DNA of 64,000 bases from the NCBI GenBank assembly GCA_964036315.1, contig OZ038496.1, positions 12,488,035 through 12,552,034 on the forward strand, written 5' to 3'. The notes below the pieces were generated by a model. The model did not search any database and was not told the DNA's origin. It saw nothing but the letters and a program-made list of their open reading frames with translations. This stretch comes from Acanthosepion esculentum (Eukaryota > Mollusca > Cephalopoda > Sepiida > Sepiidae). The first letter of the stretch is position 1; each line of letters begins with the position of its first letter. Both the position numbers and the translations under genes were made by a program. Positions 41,415 through 51,059 of this stretch are shown piece by piece.

Positions 41415-41660
41415 GTTCTCCTTTGACTGCTCACTCGCTTTAGCCCACATTAATCATTTCTTTCAGCTATACCAGTGTAACAGGTCCGATTGTCACAGAT
41501 GACTTTATGTCATCGCTCGTAATGAGTGCAAGCGTGTCCTCAAAGAAGCAAAGTCACTATTTGCTGATAGAATAAAACACCGTATAGCCTCTCACAAGTT
41601 TGGTTCTAGAGAGCTCAAAGAATGTGAGGCTCACGGGTCATATTGAAGACAAGCATAGAG
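41415..41660 (+). pseudogene. LINE endonuclease-RT linker fragment, right of mariner
   Basis: Reads SLALAHINHFFQLYQ, then ARNECKRVLKEAKSLFADRI and KHRIASHKFGSRE. It continues the fragment at 39975-40120, confirming that the mariner landed inside a LINE. The last ~40 bases (ACGGGTCATATTGAAG) look like a different LINE tail. Confidence 0.65.
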
Positions 41661-41839
41661 AGGGAATCATCGGGTAACATACCGAATCTTGTTTAAATGG
41701 ATACCAGAACTGGAACTGGGACTGGGAAGGCCCATGAAGAAACAGTTCTTACATAGAAATACACATTTATAGTTCTAAGTAATATGTGTCAGATAATGTT
41801 AAGTTGTAGAGTGCTTTGAACGCCCATGCGCTGAAAAAA
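41661..41839. other. Unassigned sequence
   Basis: No feature recognised. Confidence 0.3.
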
Positions 41840-42000
41840 ATCATATTTATATAGGAAATGCCAGCAATATATATTTATATTAAACTTACCAACAATACAT
41901 TTTCATCTGTAGTTGAAGACATGCAAGTTCATTCAAAATGTTTTGATTTAGGCATTAAATAACCCATCCCGGTTGATATATCACGGAAATCAACCAACTA
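41840..42000 (-). mobile_element. Minisatellite-bearing element, copy 4
   Basis: CCAGCAATATATATTTATAT and CCAACAATACATTTTCATC are module B units; GGCATTAAATAACCCATCC is module A inverted. Confidence 0.65.
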
Positions 42001-42224
42001 ATACGACATAACACTTCCATGACATTCATCTATATAATATGCTAATATTTCTAAAAGAAAATCTGTATTAAAAAAATATAACTTCAAAAAAACTATAACA
42101 AAAGACGCACATATCAACGCCTATAGTAATTACGTCAGCACAAAGTATATGTATAAAAACTGAGTATCATCTACCTTGTATTAAACTGTGAAAGCAGAAT
42201 AACAACAAATGAGAGCTCCTAAAA

Positions 42225-42292
42225 AATTAAATGTCGATATTAAATGACACATAAAGACGTTAATATGCCGTTAAACAAACAAAAGAAGCAAA
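42225..42292 (-). mobile_element. Minisatellite-bearing element, copy 5 (module A)
   Basis: GTCGATATTAAATGACAC and AATATGCCGTTAAACAAAC are the inverted module A end. Confidence 0.6.
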
Positions 42293-42357
42293 ATCAAATG
42301 TACTAAATTGTTACTAACAATAACCACCACAAGGATCCATCCCTGCATTCCATTAGA

Positions 42358-42978
42358 ATGTCTGAAGACCAACTTCTCGAGAGCTTCTCTCTGCGTCTGC
42401 TCGGCCTCACGCTGTCTGCTGATCTGAGATGGAACAAATACATCGAGTCAGTTGCATCAGCCACCGCTAGGAAAGTTGGTTCCCTGTGCCGAGCCAGGAA
42501 ATTTTTCTCCCCGGAATCGATCCTCCAAGTCTATAAATCGAGCATTCGCCCTTGCATGGAGTATTGCTGCCATATATGGTCTGGAGCCCCTGCTGTTTGC
42601 CTCAGGGTTCTTGATAAGATCCAGAGACGGATAGGCAACGTGATTGGCCCTGATCTGTCATATTGTCTGCAGTCGCTGTCTCACAGACGCGATGTTGCCT
42701 CGCTCTGCCTTTTTTACAAGTACTTCCACGGTAATTGCTCCGAGGAGCTGCTTTCGCTTGTCTCTAGGCCGCGTGAATTTAAACTCCCCACGAGGCTGGC
42801 ATCCCGCTCCCACCCTTACACCGTGGAAACTGTTAGATGTAGACGTCTCTTCTACTCCAATAGCTTGATGTCTCGCACATCTCGCCTATGGAACTCCCTT
42901 CCCTATTACTGTTTCCCTGACAAATACAATCTCCAACGGTTTAAGTGTAGCGTCAATCGACATCTCCAGTTGCCTTGA
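42358..42978 (+). pseudogene. LINE pol C-terminal region (HLQLP family)
   Basis: A 206-codon open frame ending HLQLP, stop 42976-42978. In order: LLGLTLSADLRWNKYIE, ATARKVGSLCRARKF, FSPESILQVYKSSIRPCMEY, CCHIWSGAPAVCL, VLDKIQRRI, SLSHRRDVASLCLFYKYFHG and RLWNSLPYYCFPDKYNLQRF. This is the thumb and C-terminal end that follows the catalytic domain in Jockey-like non-LTR reverse transcriptases. The first Met is internal and the active site is absent, so this is a 5'-truncated copy, but the frame is still open, which suggests a fairly young insertion. Other copies: 1367, 19781, 20920, 21437, 37380, 56881. Confidence 0.85.
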
Positions 42979-43207
42979 TCTATCCACTTCCCTTCTCCAC
43001 ATCCTTTCATTTTTCATTCCTATCTGCTCTCGCTCCAAATCTTCTGTAACCCCCTTGCCTTGATCGATCCACTATCTTTCACTTTCACCACATCCTCTCC
43101 TTTACCACTCCTATCTGCTCTTCCTCCAACCCTTCTTTAACCCCTTGTGTGATAGTGGCCTCCAGCCTTGCTTGGGGTGATACGCTTAAAAAAAAAAAAA
43201 AAAAAAA
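42979..43207 (+). mobile_element. LINE 3' UTR with internal duplication and poly(A)
   Basis: The phrase CTTGATCTATCCACTTCCCT occurs again as CTTGATCGATCCACTATCTT about 80 bases later, each followed by CCTATCTGCTC and TCTTCTGTAACCCC-type sequence. It ends with GCTTGGGGTGATACGCTT and an A run at 43188-43207. Confidence 0.85.
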
Positions 43208-43514
43208 GATTATTTGCGAATGTTTCTTTCGAATTATTCGATGTTTCAAAAGAATCGGTTATTAACAGGCTGGCTGCCAGAGGTCAATTACGAAATCTGA
43301 ATTCATATAGCTTCATCTGATGTCTTAACATTGTTTTTTCACACTGCTAATAAAGTCGCTATCGACTCCTGCAGATCAGAAAAATCCCAAACACGAGATA
43401 ATTCGTAGTCAGAAGAAAAGACAATCGTAGCCATCATTAGAACAAAAACTGCCAACCAGGACTTATCAGGGGGTTAGTAGTAAACGTGTTAATATTTTAA
43501 TGATTTTTATCGTT
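43208..43514. other. Unassigned sequence
   Basis: No feature recognised. Confidence 0.3.
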
Positions 43515-44015
43515 TATTTTATTTTACGGCATATCAACACCTCAATGGATTATTTAATTCCGACAAGATTTTTTAGAATAGATTCGTATGATTAGAATAT
43601 GCATTATTCATGAGAAATCAGCCTGTAGATAATTGACGTATTTTTGTACAGAAAGTTTTTGTCCACAGTCAATGTATTGCGTGTATTTTTGTTATAAAAA
43701 TCTATTTTTATACTTTCATAGTATTTTATTTTTATATGTCGGTTTACTATATGCCTGGAGCTGGCAATATTACAGGTGATACCTCCAGGGGTCTAGGGGA
43801 ATTTGCCTAGAGCTGGCAATATAACAGATGATACCTCCACGGGTCTGGGGGAATTTGTCTAGAGCTGGGAATATAACAGGTGATACCGCCAAGTGTCTGG
43901 GGGGAAATTGCCTAGAGTTGGCAATATAACAGGTGATACCTCCACAGGTCTAGGGGAATTTGCCTAGAGCTGGCAATATAACAGATGATGCCTCCACGAG
44001 TCAGGGGGAAACTTA
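43515..44015 (+). mobile_element. Minisatellite-bearing element, copy 6 (module C expanded)
   Basis: Module A (TTACGGCATATCAACACC, GGATTATTTAATTCCGACA) is followed by AT-rich sequence, TTTATACTTTCATAGTATTT, and then a tandem array at 43755-44010. Confidence 0.75.
43755..44010. repeat. 52-bp minisatellite, five units
   Basis: CTGGCAATAT-type cores recur at about 43761, 43813, 43865, 43918 and 43971, each with GGTGATACCTCCA and a GTCTGGGGGAA-type end. The unit corresponds to the start of module C (CTGGGACCCTAACA-type) in other copies. Confidence 0.9.
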
Positions 44016-44905
44016 TGTAGAAACAATACGTATTTATAGTAAAATAACCAACAATACGACACGTCTTTTGAGGCTAGCCACAAGTCGGCCCATTTTTTTG
44101 CATCTTCATAAGGATGAAAGTGCTGCTCAGCCAGGTCATGCGCTATCGATCGGAACAAGTGATAATCTGGTGAATACGGTGGGAGGGGTAGGAATTCCCA
44201 TTTAACAGATTCCAAGTAGGTTTTCACCCGTTTTGCAACATGGGGCCTAGGGTTTTCATGGAGCAAAATCACTTCGTCGTGTCTCTATAGCGGCTGCTCA
44301 TATAGCGGCTGTTTTTCTTCAATGCTCGGCTCAAATGCATCACTTGTCTGACCGCACCAAACGCAGATCAGAATCTTCAAACCATGCTTTGCTGCCGCTG
44401 TTCATGCATGGCCGGGCTTATGTCTACGCTTAGCGTTATCGTAGTGTATCCGCTTTTCATCACTGGTCACGGTGCAATGCAAAAAACTTTACCTTTTAAG
44501 CCATCGAAGCAGCTGTTCACATGTGACAAGACGTTGTTCGACGTCTCTCGGCTTCAACTCGTACGGCACTCAATGTGCTTGATGTTTAGTCATTCCTAAT
44601 ACTTTCAAACGTTTCGAAACTGTTTTATGATCAACTCCGAATGATTCTGCAAGTTCAGCTTGCGCCTGACATGATTCTTCATGAATCTATGCCTCCATTC
44701 TTTGTCTTTAAACTTTTTTCGGTGCGCCAGAGCGTTATTTCTCTTTAACACGATACTCATTATTTTTGAAGCGTCTAAACCAATCTCTGCATGTTGTTTC
44801 TGACAGAGCATGGTCGCCATAAGTCTCAACAAGAATTCTGCGCACTTCAGCTGCAGATGTCTAAATTCCCCGGAAATACACTTTCTTTGGAACGAACCTC
44901 GACAT
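43990..44905 (-). pseudogene. Old mariner transposase relic
   Basis: The minus strand starts at 44905 with MSRFVPKKVYFRG, then RILVETYGDHALSETTCRDW, FKDKEW, VPYELKPRDVEQRLVTCEQL, TSDEK, NPRPHVAKRVKTYLES and LPPYSPDYHLF, ending near ASKD. These are the ordered blocks of an irritans-type mariner transposase. Several stops, shifts and deletions are present: the catalytic GDEKW reads SDEKR, the HDNARPH block reads HENPRPH and the last Asp box is shortened. It is much older than the copy at 40123 and belongs to a different subfamily. It appears to sit within module B sequence (44022-44075 and 45060-45130). Confidence 0.9.
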
Positions 44906-45059
44906 GCTTAACGCTATGAAAAACAAAGTTGTTTGCATTTCCGCGAAATGACATACATTGAATTTCAAACTTGCATATAGTACCTCCTTATAGACCCGTT
45001 ACCATTTGAGACTACACGCACGCAGTTCTAGAAACGGTATCTGTCGGAAGGTCAAGGTC
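44906..45059 (-). mobile_element. 5' region of the old mariner
   Basis: Upstream of the transposase start. CTTATAGACCCGTTACCATT is of the kind seen at mariner ends, but no paired repeat is found. Confidence 0.4.
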
Positions 45060-45245
45060 CTAATATAATATTAACAACAATACATATTTATAATAATATT
45101 AACGACAATACATATTTATAATAAAAATACCTGCAATACAGTTTATCTGCATTTGAAGGGATACAATTGCGTTCAAGACATTTATATTTCAGCATTAATT
45201 AACCTATAGATATTGATATACCGCTAAACAAATTCAAACAATTTA
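45060..45245 (-). mobile_element. Minisatellite-bearing element, copy 7
   Basis: ACAATACATATTTATAATA units (module B) and GCATTAATTAACCTATAGA with ATACCGCTAAACAAAT (module A). Confidence 0.6.
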
Positions 45246-45694
45246 ATATAAAACACAATAATAAGCTAAAACTTGGAGGTGGAATTTACTTTGTCACATA
45301 TAATAATTGTCGCAAGGAATACACAGAAGAAGCCTCAAGAAATTTAAATAAAAGATTATATGAACACAAAAGGGATCTTATACAAAAGAAATAACTAAAT
45401 ACATTAGTGGCTCACTGTAATGAGTTTGATCATAATTTAGATTTTAAAACAATTAGAAGAAAAGGCAATTTAATGAGAGGAGAATGATATTTAAGGATAA
45501 AAGTGATGAACCGGATTAAAAGCAATTAAATGAACTCGATCAGACTATATATTAAAAAAAATGAATTTAAAATACTCACGACCCCTCCTTCGTGTGAATG
45601 AATATTTCCATCAGCATCAACATTACTTTATTCCGATGAAGTTCTAAAATACGAAATGTATCAAATGAAAACGTTTTCTACTGTGTCATGGCTT
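45246..45694. other. Unassigned sequence; possible Penelope nuclease trace
   Basis: GGAATACACAGAAGAAGCCT followed by GAAATTTAAATAAAAGATTA and GAACACAAAAGGGATCTTAT could be a decayed nuclease (RLYEHKRDLIQK in one frame). CTTTATTCCGATGAAGTTCT and ACGAAATGTATCAAATG then recall the Penelope-type end. This is weak. Confidence 0.3.
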
Positions 45695-46025
45695 CGTTCG
45701 TTTAACAGCATATTAATTCGTTATGGGTTATTTAATTGCAAAATTTAATTTTTCGGGGAGCTTTCGTAATTTTATTAAAAAATATATTGCTCGTAATTTT
45801 TCTCTTCCTTTTCCAATAATGTATTAATGGTAATTTCTTTTTTACTAGGAAAATATTTTACTGGTATTCTTACTACAAAAAAATATTTTTTATACTTTCA
45901 GTATACTGCCACCCCGAGTCAGGATCGACTTAGGAATAACAGAATTTAAGAGGTGGTTCCACGCTCCTTAAAACATCCCGATCAGAGGTCTTGCTGCCAG
46001 ATGTAGTTTATCGTCATACCCACGA
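45695..46025 (+). mobile_element. Minisatellite-bearing element, copy 8
   Basis: Modules A (GTTATGGGTTATTTAATTGC), B (decayed, TACTGGTATTC), C (TTTATACTTTCAGTATACTG, GGTGGTTCCACGCTCC) and a single D unit (GTAGTTTATCGTCATACCCA) stand in order. It is one of the two most complete copies and has no expanded module. Confidence 0.8.
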
Positions 46026-46064
46026 CGTCCACTTTGTCATAGTTTTTTTCCCTATTTATGAAAC

Positions 46065-46232
46065 TGTTGTGGTAAGAGCCATTTACACTCCTTATTCTTG
46101 TGAATAGTCATGAGTAATTGTGAAAAGAATGATAATACTATTGCAGTGATTTGTCTAGCTCAGTATCGAATACTACTATCACGACTGAACTGACGTGTTA
46201 AGTGCTGTCTTGCCAGACCCCACATCACAACA
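46065..46232 (+). mobile_element. 5' LTR of a Gypsy-like element
   Basis: Starts TGTTGTGG and ends CACAACA, with inverted ends and canonical TG...CA. It is followed at once by a primer-binding site. At 168 bases it is short. No matching 3' LTR was found in the window. Confidence 0.8.
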
Positions 46233-46234
46233 GT

Positions 46235-46247
46235 TGGCGACGAGGAT
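46235..46247 (+). promoter_or_regulatory. Primer-binding site
   Basis: TGGCGACGAGGAT two bases after the LTR begins with the TGG expected from pairing to a tRNA 3' CCA end. Confidence 0.7.
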
Positions 46248-46410
46248 TATTTACTATTAATTATAATAGTTGTGAACAAGGATTCGTTTTTTTTTTTCAA
46301 CTAGTGAAATCAGTACGCTGGACAAACAAAAAACTTAGGCCGGAAACAACAAAACATTAAAACATGTGAAATCTACATTGAAAGGAAACCTTCAAGTCAA
46401 TAAAATAAAA

Positions 46411-46845
46411 ATGGATGACTTGAAAGCAGTAATGTTGGAATTAATAAAGCAATAACAAGAAACGACAACAATAACAAGAACACCAACAACAATTCCTGGA
46501 CTTGATGATGATACAAGAATATAAAAAATACTACAACTTTTTATGATGAGTAAAATGAAGGAAAACAAGTCTTTTTTATCTCACAGGACTCATTAGTAAA
46601 TGCAAAAGGTTACATTTGTTGCATACTACAGACACCGTGAGAAAATCTTCAAAAAAGACTCTATAAGCTTGTTTGACATGAAAAAAGGGCGCCTGTTATT
46701 AAAGAAGTTAATGCCTATGGAACACAAAAAATACGTGATTTACATCCTCCCGAATAAATCGAGTGAATTGTCAATTAAAGAAACTATTCTCAGTTATGTG
46801 ACATGCTTAGGCGATCGTGTATCTTTCGATACATGACTGACGAGG
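46411..46845 (+). pseudogene. Gypsy-like gag, N-terminal part
   Basis: Begins MDDLKAVMLELIKQ, then a stop, and continues AYYRHREKIFKKD, RLLLKKLMPMEHKKYV and LPNKSSELSIKETI. The plan is that of capsid-encoding gag in Ty3/Gypsy elements. Several stops are present, and at about 46830 it runs into a SINE on the opposite strand. Confidence 0.7.
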
Positions 46846-47090
46846 CAGATTTTTTCCCGTAATAGGCTGCCATTTCTTTCTGCTGTAGACCAGTTGCCAT
46901 CAAGGCTATAAAACCCGGTTTGTCCTGCTATTTACCCATAGCTGGGAGGGAGAGAAGAAGAGGATTCATACCTTTCCCCAGGGTATTGGCACGTAAGTGA
47001 ATGTAATGGATCATACTGGAATTTGAACCCAGCTCTCCGCTTCCACAATCCGAGCCGCTATCCATTACTCCTCCTCTTAAGTGGCCGTGA
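46803..47090 (-). mobile_element. tRNA-derived SINE, family F, copy 1 (in gag)
   Basis: The minus strand head is GGATAGCGGCTCGGATTGTG (A-box region) and GGGTTCAAATTCC (B box), then GAATCCTCTTCTTCTCTCCC, GCTATGGGTAAATAGCAGG and a tail ending near GATCGCCTAAGCATG. It interrupts gag: the capsid reading frame resumes at 47093. Confidence 0.8.
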
Positions 47091-47092
47091 TT

Positions 47093-47530
47093 CATTGTTC
47101 AGTACACGGTGGCAATGTTTAAATCTTGTAAAAAAAGACGAATATGAAGATTATACCACTTATGCTAGTATCGTAAACATGGAAAGTGAAAAGTTCAAGT
47201 TAAGCGAACTAACACCAGATATGTTTAAGTGCTTGTTCTTCGTACAAGGGTTGACAGCAAATAGTGAACTTAAAACTAGATACGGCCAAAGAATAAAAAG
47301 TCAAGATTTTAGAGAACTGTAAACTTAGCGTCGAAAACAGACAACACAGACAAGGGTAAAAAAAAGATTTAGTGCCGTAGAAATATACATAAGAAATATA
47401 AAGTTTCAGATAGACACAGTATTAGATTTGGCTTTTATAAACAAAGAAACGTGAGGAAGGATCGGTGAACCAATATTAACATTACCCCCAAAATTGCTCG
47501 GGGTGTTACTGGGCAGAAATTTAAATCTAA
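47093..47530 (+). pseudogene. gag/protease segment, first copy
   Basis: Reads STRWQCLNLVKKDEYEDYTT, then KFKLSELTPDMFKCLFFVQG. After a gap comes the protease region with FQIDTVLDLAFINKE near 47406-47450. The aspartic protease motif DTG has become DTV. The stretch recurs at 47825 and 49085. Confidence 0.75.
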
Positions 47531-47624
47531 AGGTGAGTTCACATCAGAATATGAGGAACGAGATATATCTCACATAAATTCGATTCGTTCCTAAGAATAT
47601 GCGAAATACTTTATAAAACCAAAT
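47531..47624 (+). pseudogene. gag C-terminal piece out of order
   Basis: YEERDISHI-type sequence that belongs before the zinc knuckle appears here directly after protease sequence. This is evidence of rearrangement. Confidence 0.5.
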
Positions 47625-47785
47625 ATTGTCCTGCTATTAACCCATAGCCGGGGGGAGAAGTAGAGGATTCATACCTTTCCCAATGGTATTAGCACGTAAG
47701 TGAATGTATCGATTCGATCGGAATTCAAACTCCGCTCTCCGCTTGCTCAATCTGAGCCGCTATCCATTACTCCTCCTCTGAAGAA
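47625..47785 (-). mobile_element. SINE family F, copy 2 (in gag)
   Basis: Same head and body as 46803-47090 but truncated in the tail. Flanking gag sequence is present on both sides. Confidence 0.8.
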
Positions 47786-47824
47786 ACAATTATGTTGTTA
47801 ATTAAAATTTTTAAGTGAAATAGG

Positions 47825-48060
47825 TTCATTGTTCAGTACACGGTGGCAATGTTTAAATCTTGTGAAAAAAGACGAATATGAAGATTATACCACTTATGCT
47901 AGTATCGTAAACATGGAAAGTGAAAAGTTCAAGTTAAGCGAACTAACACCAGATATGTTTAAGTGCCTGATCTTCGTACAAGGGTTGACAGCAAATAGGG
48001 ACGCGGAAATCCCTTCTGGAATTTTGACTAAGTTTCAGCAGGATTCACAATTGATCTTGC
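47825..48060 (+). pseudogene. gag segment, second copy
   Basis: Nearly identical to 47093-47270 (same STRWQC and TPDMFKC boxes). It then continues correctly into TKFQQDSQLILQAVAEYCQ, where a minisatellite begins. Confidence 0.8.
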
Positions 48061-48336
48061 AAGCTGTAGCTGAATATTGTCAAAGAAGCTGTAGCTGAAT
48101 ATTGTCAAAGAAGCTGTAGCTGAATATTGTCAAAGAAGCTGTAGCTGGATATTGTCAAAGAAGCTGTAGCTGGATATTGTCAAAGAAGCTGTAGCTGAAT
48201 ATTGTCAAAGAAGCTGTAGCTGGATATTGTCAAAGAAGCTGTAGCTGGATATTGTCAAAGAAGCTGTAGCTGAATATTGTCAAAGAAGCTGTAGCTGAAT
48301 ATTGTCAAAGAAGCTGTAGCTGAATATTGTCAAAGA
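48061..48336. repeat. 25-bp minisatellite inside gag, 11 units
   Basis: AAGCTGTAGCTGAATATTGT starts units every 25 bases from 48061 to 48311, with G or A at one variable place. The unit derives from the gag codons for QAVAEYCQ. At 25 bases it shifts frame with every unit and destroys the coding. Confidence 0.97.
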
Positions 48337-48850
48337 ATAGTGAACTTACGTCACGAGACGGCTAGAATTGAGGAACGAGATATGTCTCACATGAATTCGG
48401 TTCGTCCCAAAGAATATGGGAAATGAAAATACATTACAAAGCCAAATCCATGTTACAGATGCGGCGAACTACATCTGAAGAGGAACTGCCCTTTCAGGAA
48501 CAAAATATTTTCAATCATTGGAAATGTTCGACACAAGAGTTAGCATCGTAAAGTTAAAAAAAAAAAGAATAAAAAATCCAAATTTTGACAAAGCTTGAAC
48601 AGAACTGAAAATTGATCTTGCAAGCTAAAGAGTATCAAAGAATACTGTATCTCACATGAATTCGGTTCGTCCCAAAGAATATGCGAAATCAAAATACTTT
48701 ACAAAACAAAATACATGTTACGGATGCGGTGAATTACATCTGAAGAAGAACTGCCCTTTTAAGAACAAAACGTTTTCAATCGTGAAAATGTTGGACACAA
48801 GAGTTCGCATCGTAAAGTTAAAAAAAAAGAAGTCAAAATTTTGACAAAGC
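48337..48850 (+). pseudogene. gag C-terminal region with two zinc knuckles
   Basis: Two tandem copies: CYRCGELHLKRNCPF near 48452-48495 and CYGCGELHLKKNCPF near 48718-48762. Both are C-x2-C-x3-H-x4-C knuckles of the nucleocapsid type common in Gypsy elements. SHMNSVRPKEYAKSK-type sequence precedes each. An internal duplication of about 260 bases made the second. Stops and shifts are present. Confidence 0.8.
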
Positions 48851-49084
48851 TTTGACAGAACTGATACTTTGGTGAAACTTCGCTTTGTTCCTCTTCAGGG
48901 TTTCTTCAATGCCACTGCCATCAAGTCTGTCTGGACCCAGAACAATAGACATCTCATTAATTGCATGAAAGAGGGGAATATTACTCGCAATCATAATGTA
49001 GCCATCATCTTGTTGTTATGTACGTGTCTACTTCATCTCTTTACTTTTCTTCTTCTGGCAAAAGCAACACTTGCTCCAGTCAGC
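48851..49084. other. Unassigned insertion in the Gypsy element
   Basis: About 230 bases with no match to gag or pol and no other copy in the window. The 84-codon frame (48869-49123) has no known domain. Confidence 0.4.
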
Positions 49085-49810
49085 CCGGAAGTACATTGTT
49101 CAATACACGATGGCAATGACTGAATCTAGAAAAAAAAGACGAATATAAAGATTATACCACTTATGATAGTATCGTAAACAGGGAATTTGAAAAGTTCAAA
49201 TTAAGCGAACTAACACCCGACATGTTTAAGTGTTTGATCTTCGTACAAGGGTTAACAGCAAATAGTGAACTTAAAACTAGATACGGCCAAAGAATAAAAA
49301 GTCAAGATTTTAGAGAACTGTAAACTTATCGTCGAAAACAGACAACACAGATAAGGGTAAAAAAAGAAGATTTAGAGCCGTAAAAATATACATAAGAAAT
49401 ATAAAGTTTCACATAGACACAGTATTAGATTTGGCTTTTATAAACAAAGAAACGTGAGGAAGAATCGGTGAACCAATATTAACATTACTTCAAATATTGC
49501 TCGGGGTGTTACTGGGCAGAAATTCAAATTTAAAGGTGAGTTCACATCAAATGTATCGTTTTCTGGGAATACAGTGAAAGCTAAAGCATTCGTGATGGAA
49601 AAAATTGTAACTTGTTCGGAACAGATTGGATGCAGCTGTTCAATGGCTGGGGTTACAACATAAATTCTTTTTGTAATCAAGTGGATGGCTCTTCTAGTAA
49701 TTCTGAAAGTCTAAAAAAAGAACTGAAAAATCAATTTCCGGAAGAGTTCCGAAGATGCACAGAACCTAACAGCAAGTTCCATTTGAAGGAAAATGTGGTA
49801 CTGTTTATAA
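49085..49810 (+). pseudogene. gag/protease/RT-linker segment, third copy
   Basis: Repeats the gag box (KLSELTPDMFKC-type), then protease FHIDTVLDLAFINKE (DTG to DTV again), RIGEPILTL and NTVKAKAFVMEKIV. It then runs on to LKKELKNQFPEEFRR and CTEPNSKFHLKENV, the linker to the reverse transcriptase. The reverse transcriptase itself is absent: a satellite begins at about 49810. Confidence 0.75.
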
Positions 49811-50535
49811 TTCTGAGATGAGACACTATGGACACTATTTACATTATACCGGACTACTGCCCTCATCTTTCTCGCCAAATTTATCACAACGTTTCGGCCC
49901 TTTAGTATCTGTCTATATTTCTGAGATGAGATATTATGTACACTACATTATTCGGACTGTTGTCCTCGTTTTTGTCGCCATATTTATCACAACGTTTCGC
50001 CCTTTCAGTATCTGTCTATATTTCTGAGATGAGGTATTATGTACATTATTTACATTATTCGGACTATTGTCCTCATCTTTGTGGCCATATTTATCACAAC
50101 GTTTCGGCCTTTTAGTATCTGTCTATATTTCTGAGATGAGGTATTATGTACATTATTTACATTATTTGGACTATTGTCCTCATCTTTGTGTCCTCGTTTT
50201 TGTCGCCATATTTATCACAACGTTTCGCCCTTTCAGTATCTGTCTATATTTCTGAGATGAGGTATTATGTACATTATTTACATTATTCGGACTATTGTCC
50301 TCATCTTTGTGGCCATATTTATCACAACGTTTCGGCCTTTCAGTATCTGTCTATATTTCTGAGATGAGGTATTATGTACATTATTTACATTATTTGGACT
50401 ATTGTCCTCATCTTTGTGGCCATATTTATCACAACGTTTCAGCCTTTCAGTATCTGTCTATATTTCTGAGATAAGGTATTATGTACACGATTTACATTAT
50501 TCGGACTATGGTCCTCATCTTTCTCGCCAAATACT
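49810..50535 (-). repeat. 107-bp satellite, about seven units, Penelope-type repeat
   Basis: Units with TCGGACTATTGTCCTCATC, TTATCACAACGTTTCGGCC and GTCTATATTTCTGAGATGAG recur about every 107 bases; one unit has a 14-base internal duplication. Dispersed single copies lie at 17880, 21890, 31830 and 33510. The last block also forms the end of the Penelope fragment at 51815. In these units the hairpin between CTGAAGA and GAAAC has collapsed to GAAAGGCCGAAACG. Confidence 0.9.
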
Positions 50536-51040
50536 TAATCCCGAAACTAATGTAATAAGCATTTTGAAAGTGTAAAAATATGTTTTAATACTAGAAATAC
50601 TTTGTAAAAAATTATTACCAGAAATAATTTTTTTAAGATAAAAACTATTACCAGCAATACGTTTTTGAAAAAAAAATATTACCAGCAATACGTTTTTGAA
50701 AAAAAAAATATTACCAGAAATACGTTTTTGAAAAAAATATTACCAGAAATACGTTTTTGAAAAAAAATTATTTCCAGCAATACGTTTTTGTAAAATAAAT
50801 ATTACCAGCAATACGTTTTTGAAAAAAAAATATTACCAGCAATACGTGTTTGAAAAAATATTACCAGCAATACGTTTTTGAAAGAAATGTTACCAGCTAT
50901 ACAATTTTGGGGAAAAATATTACCAGAAATAGATTTTTGACAAAACAAAAATATTACCAGAAAATAAAAAGTTGTCGGCATTAAATGACCCATTGAGGTT
51001 TATATGCCGTAAAACAAACCAAACAAAACCAAACCAAACC
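50535..51040 (-). mobile_element. Minisatellite-bearing element, copy 9 (module B expanded)
   Basis: GTGTAAAAATATGTTTTAA (module C edge), then about 12 units of CCAGCAATACGTTTTTGAAA-type, then GGCATTAAATGACCCATTG and ATGCCGTAAAACAAACC (module A), ending in a CCAAACC-rich terminus as in copy 1. Confidence 0.85.
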
Positions 51041-51059
51041 CATAAATGTGTTATCTTTA

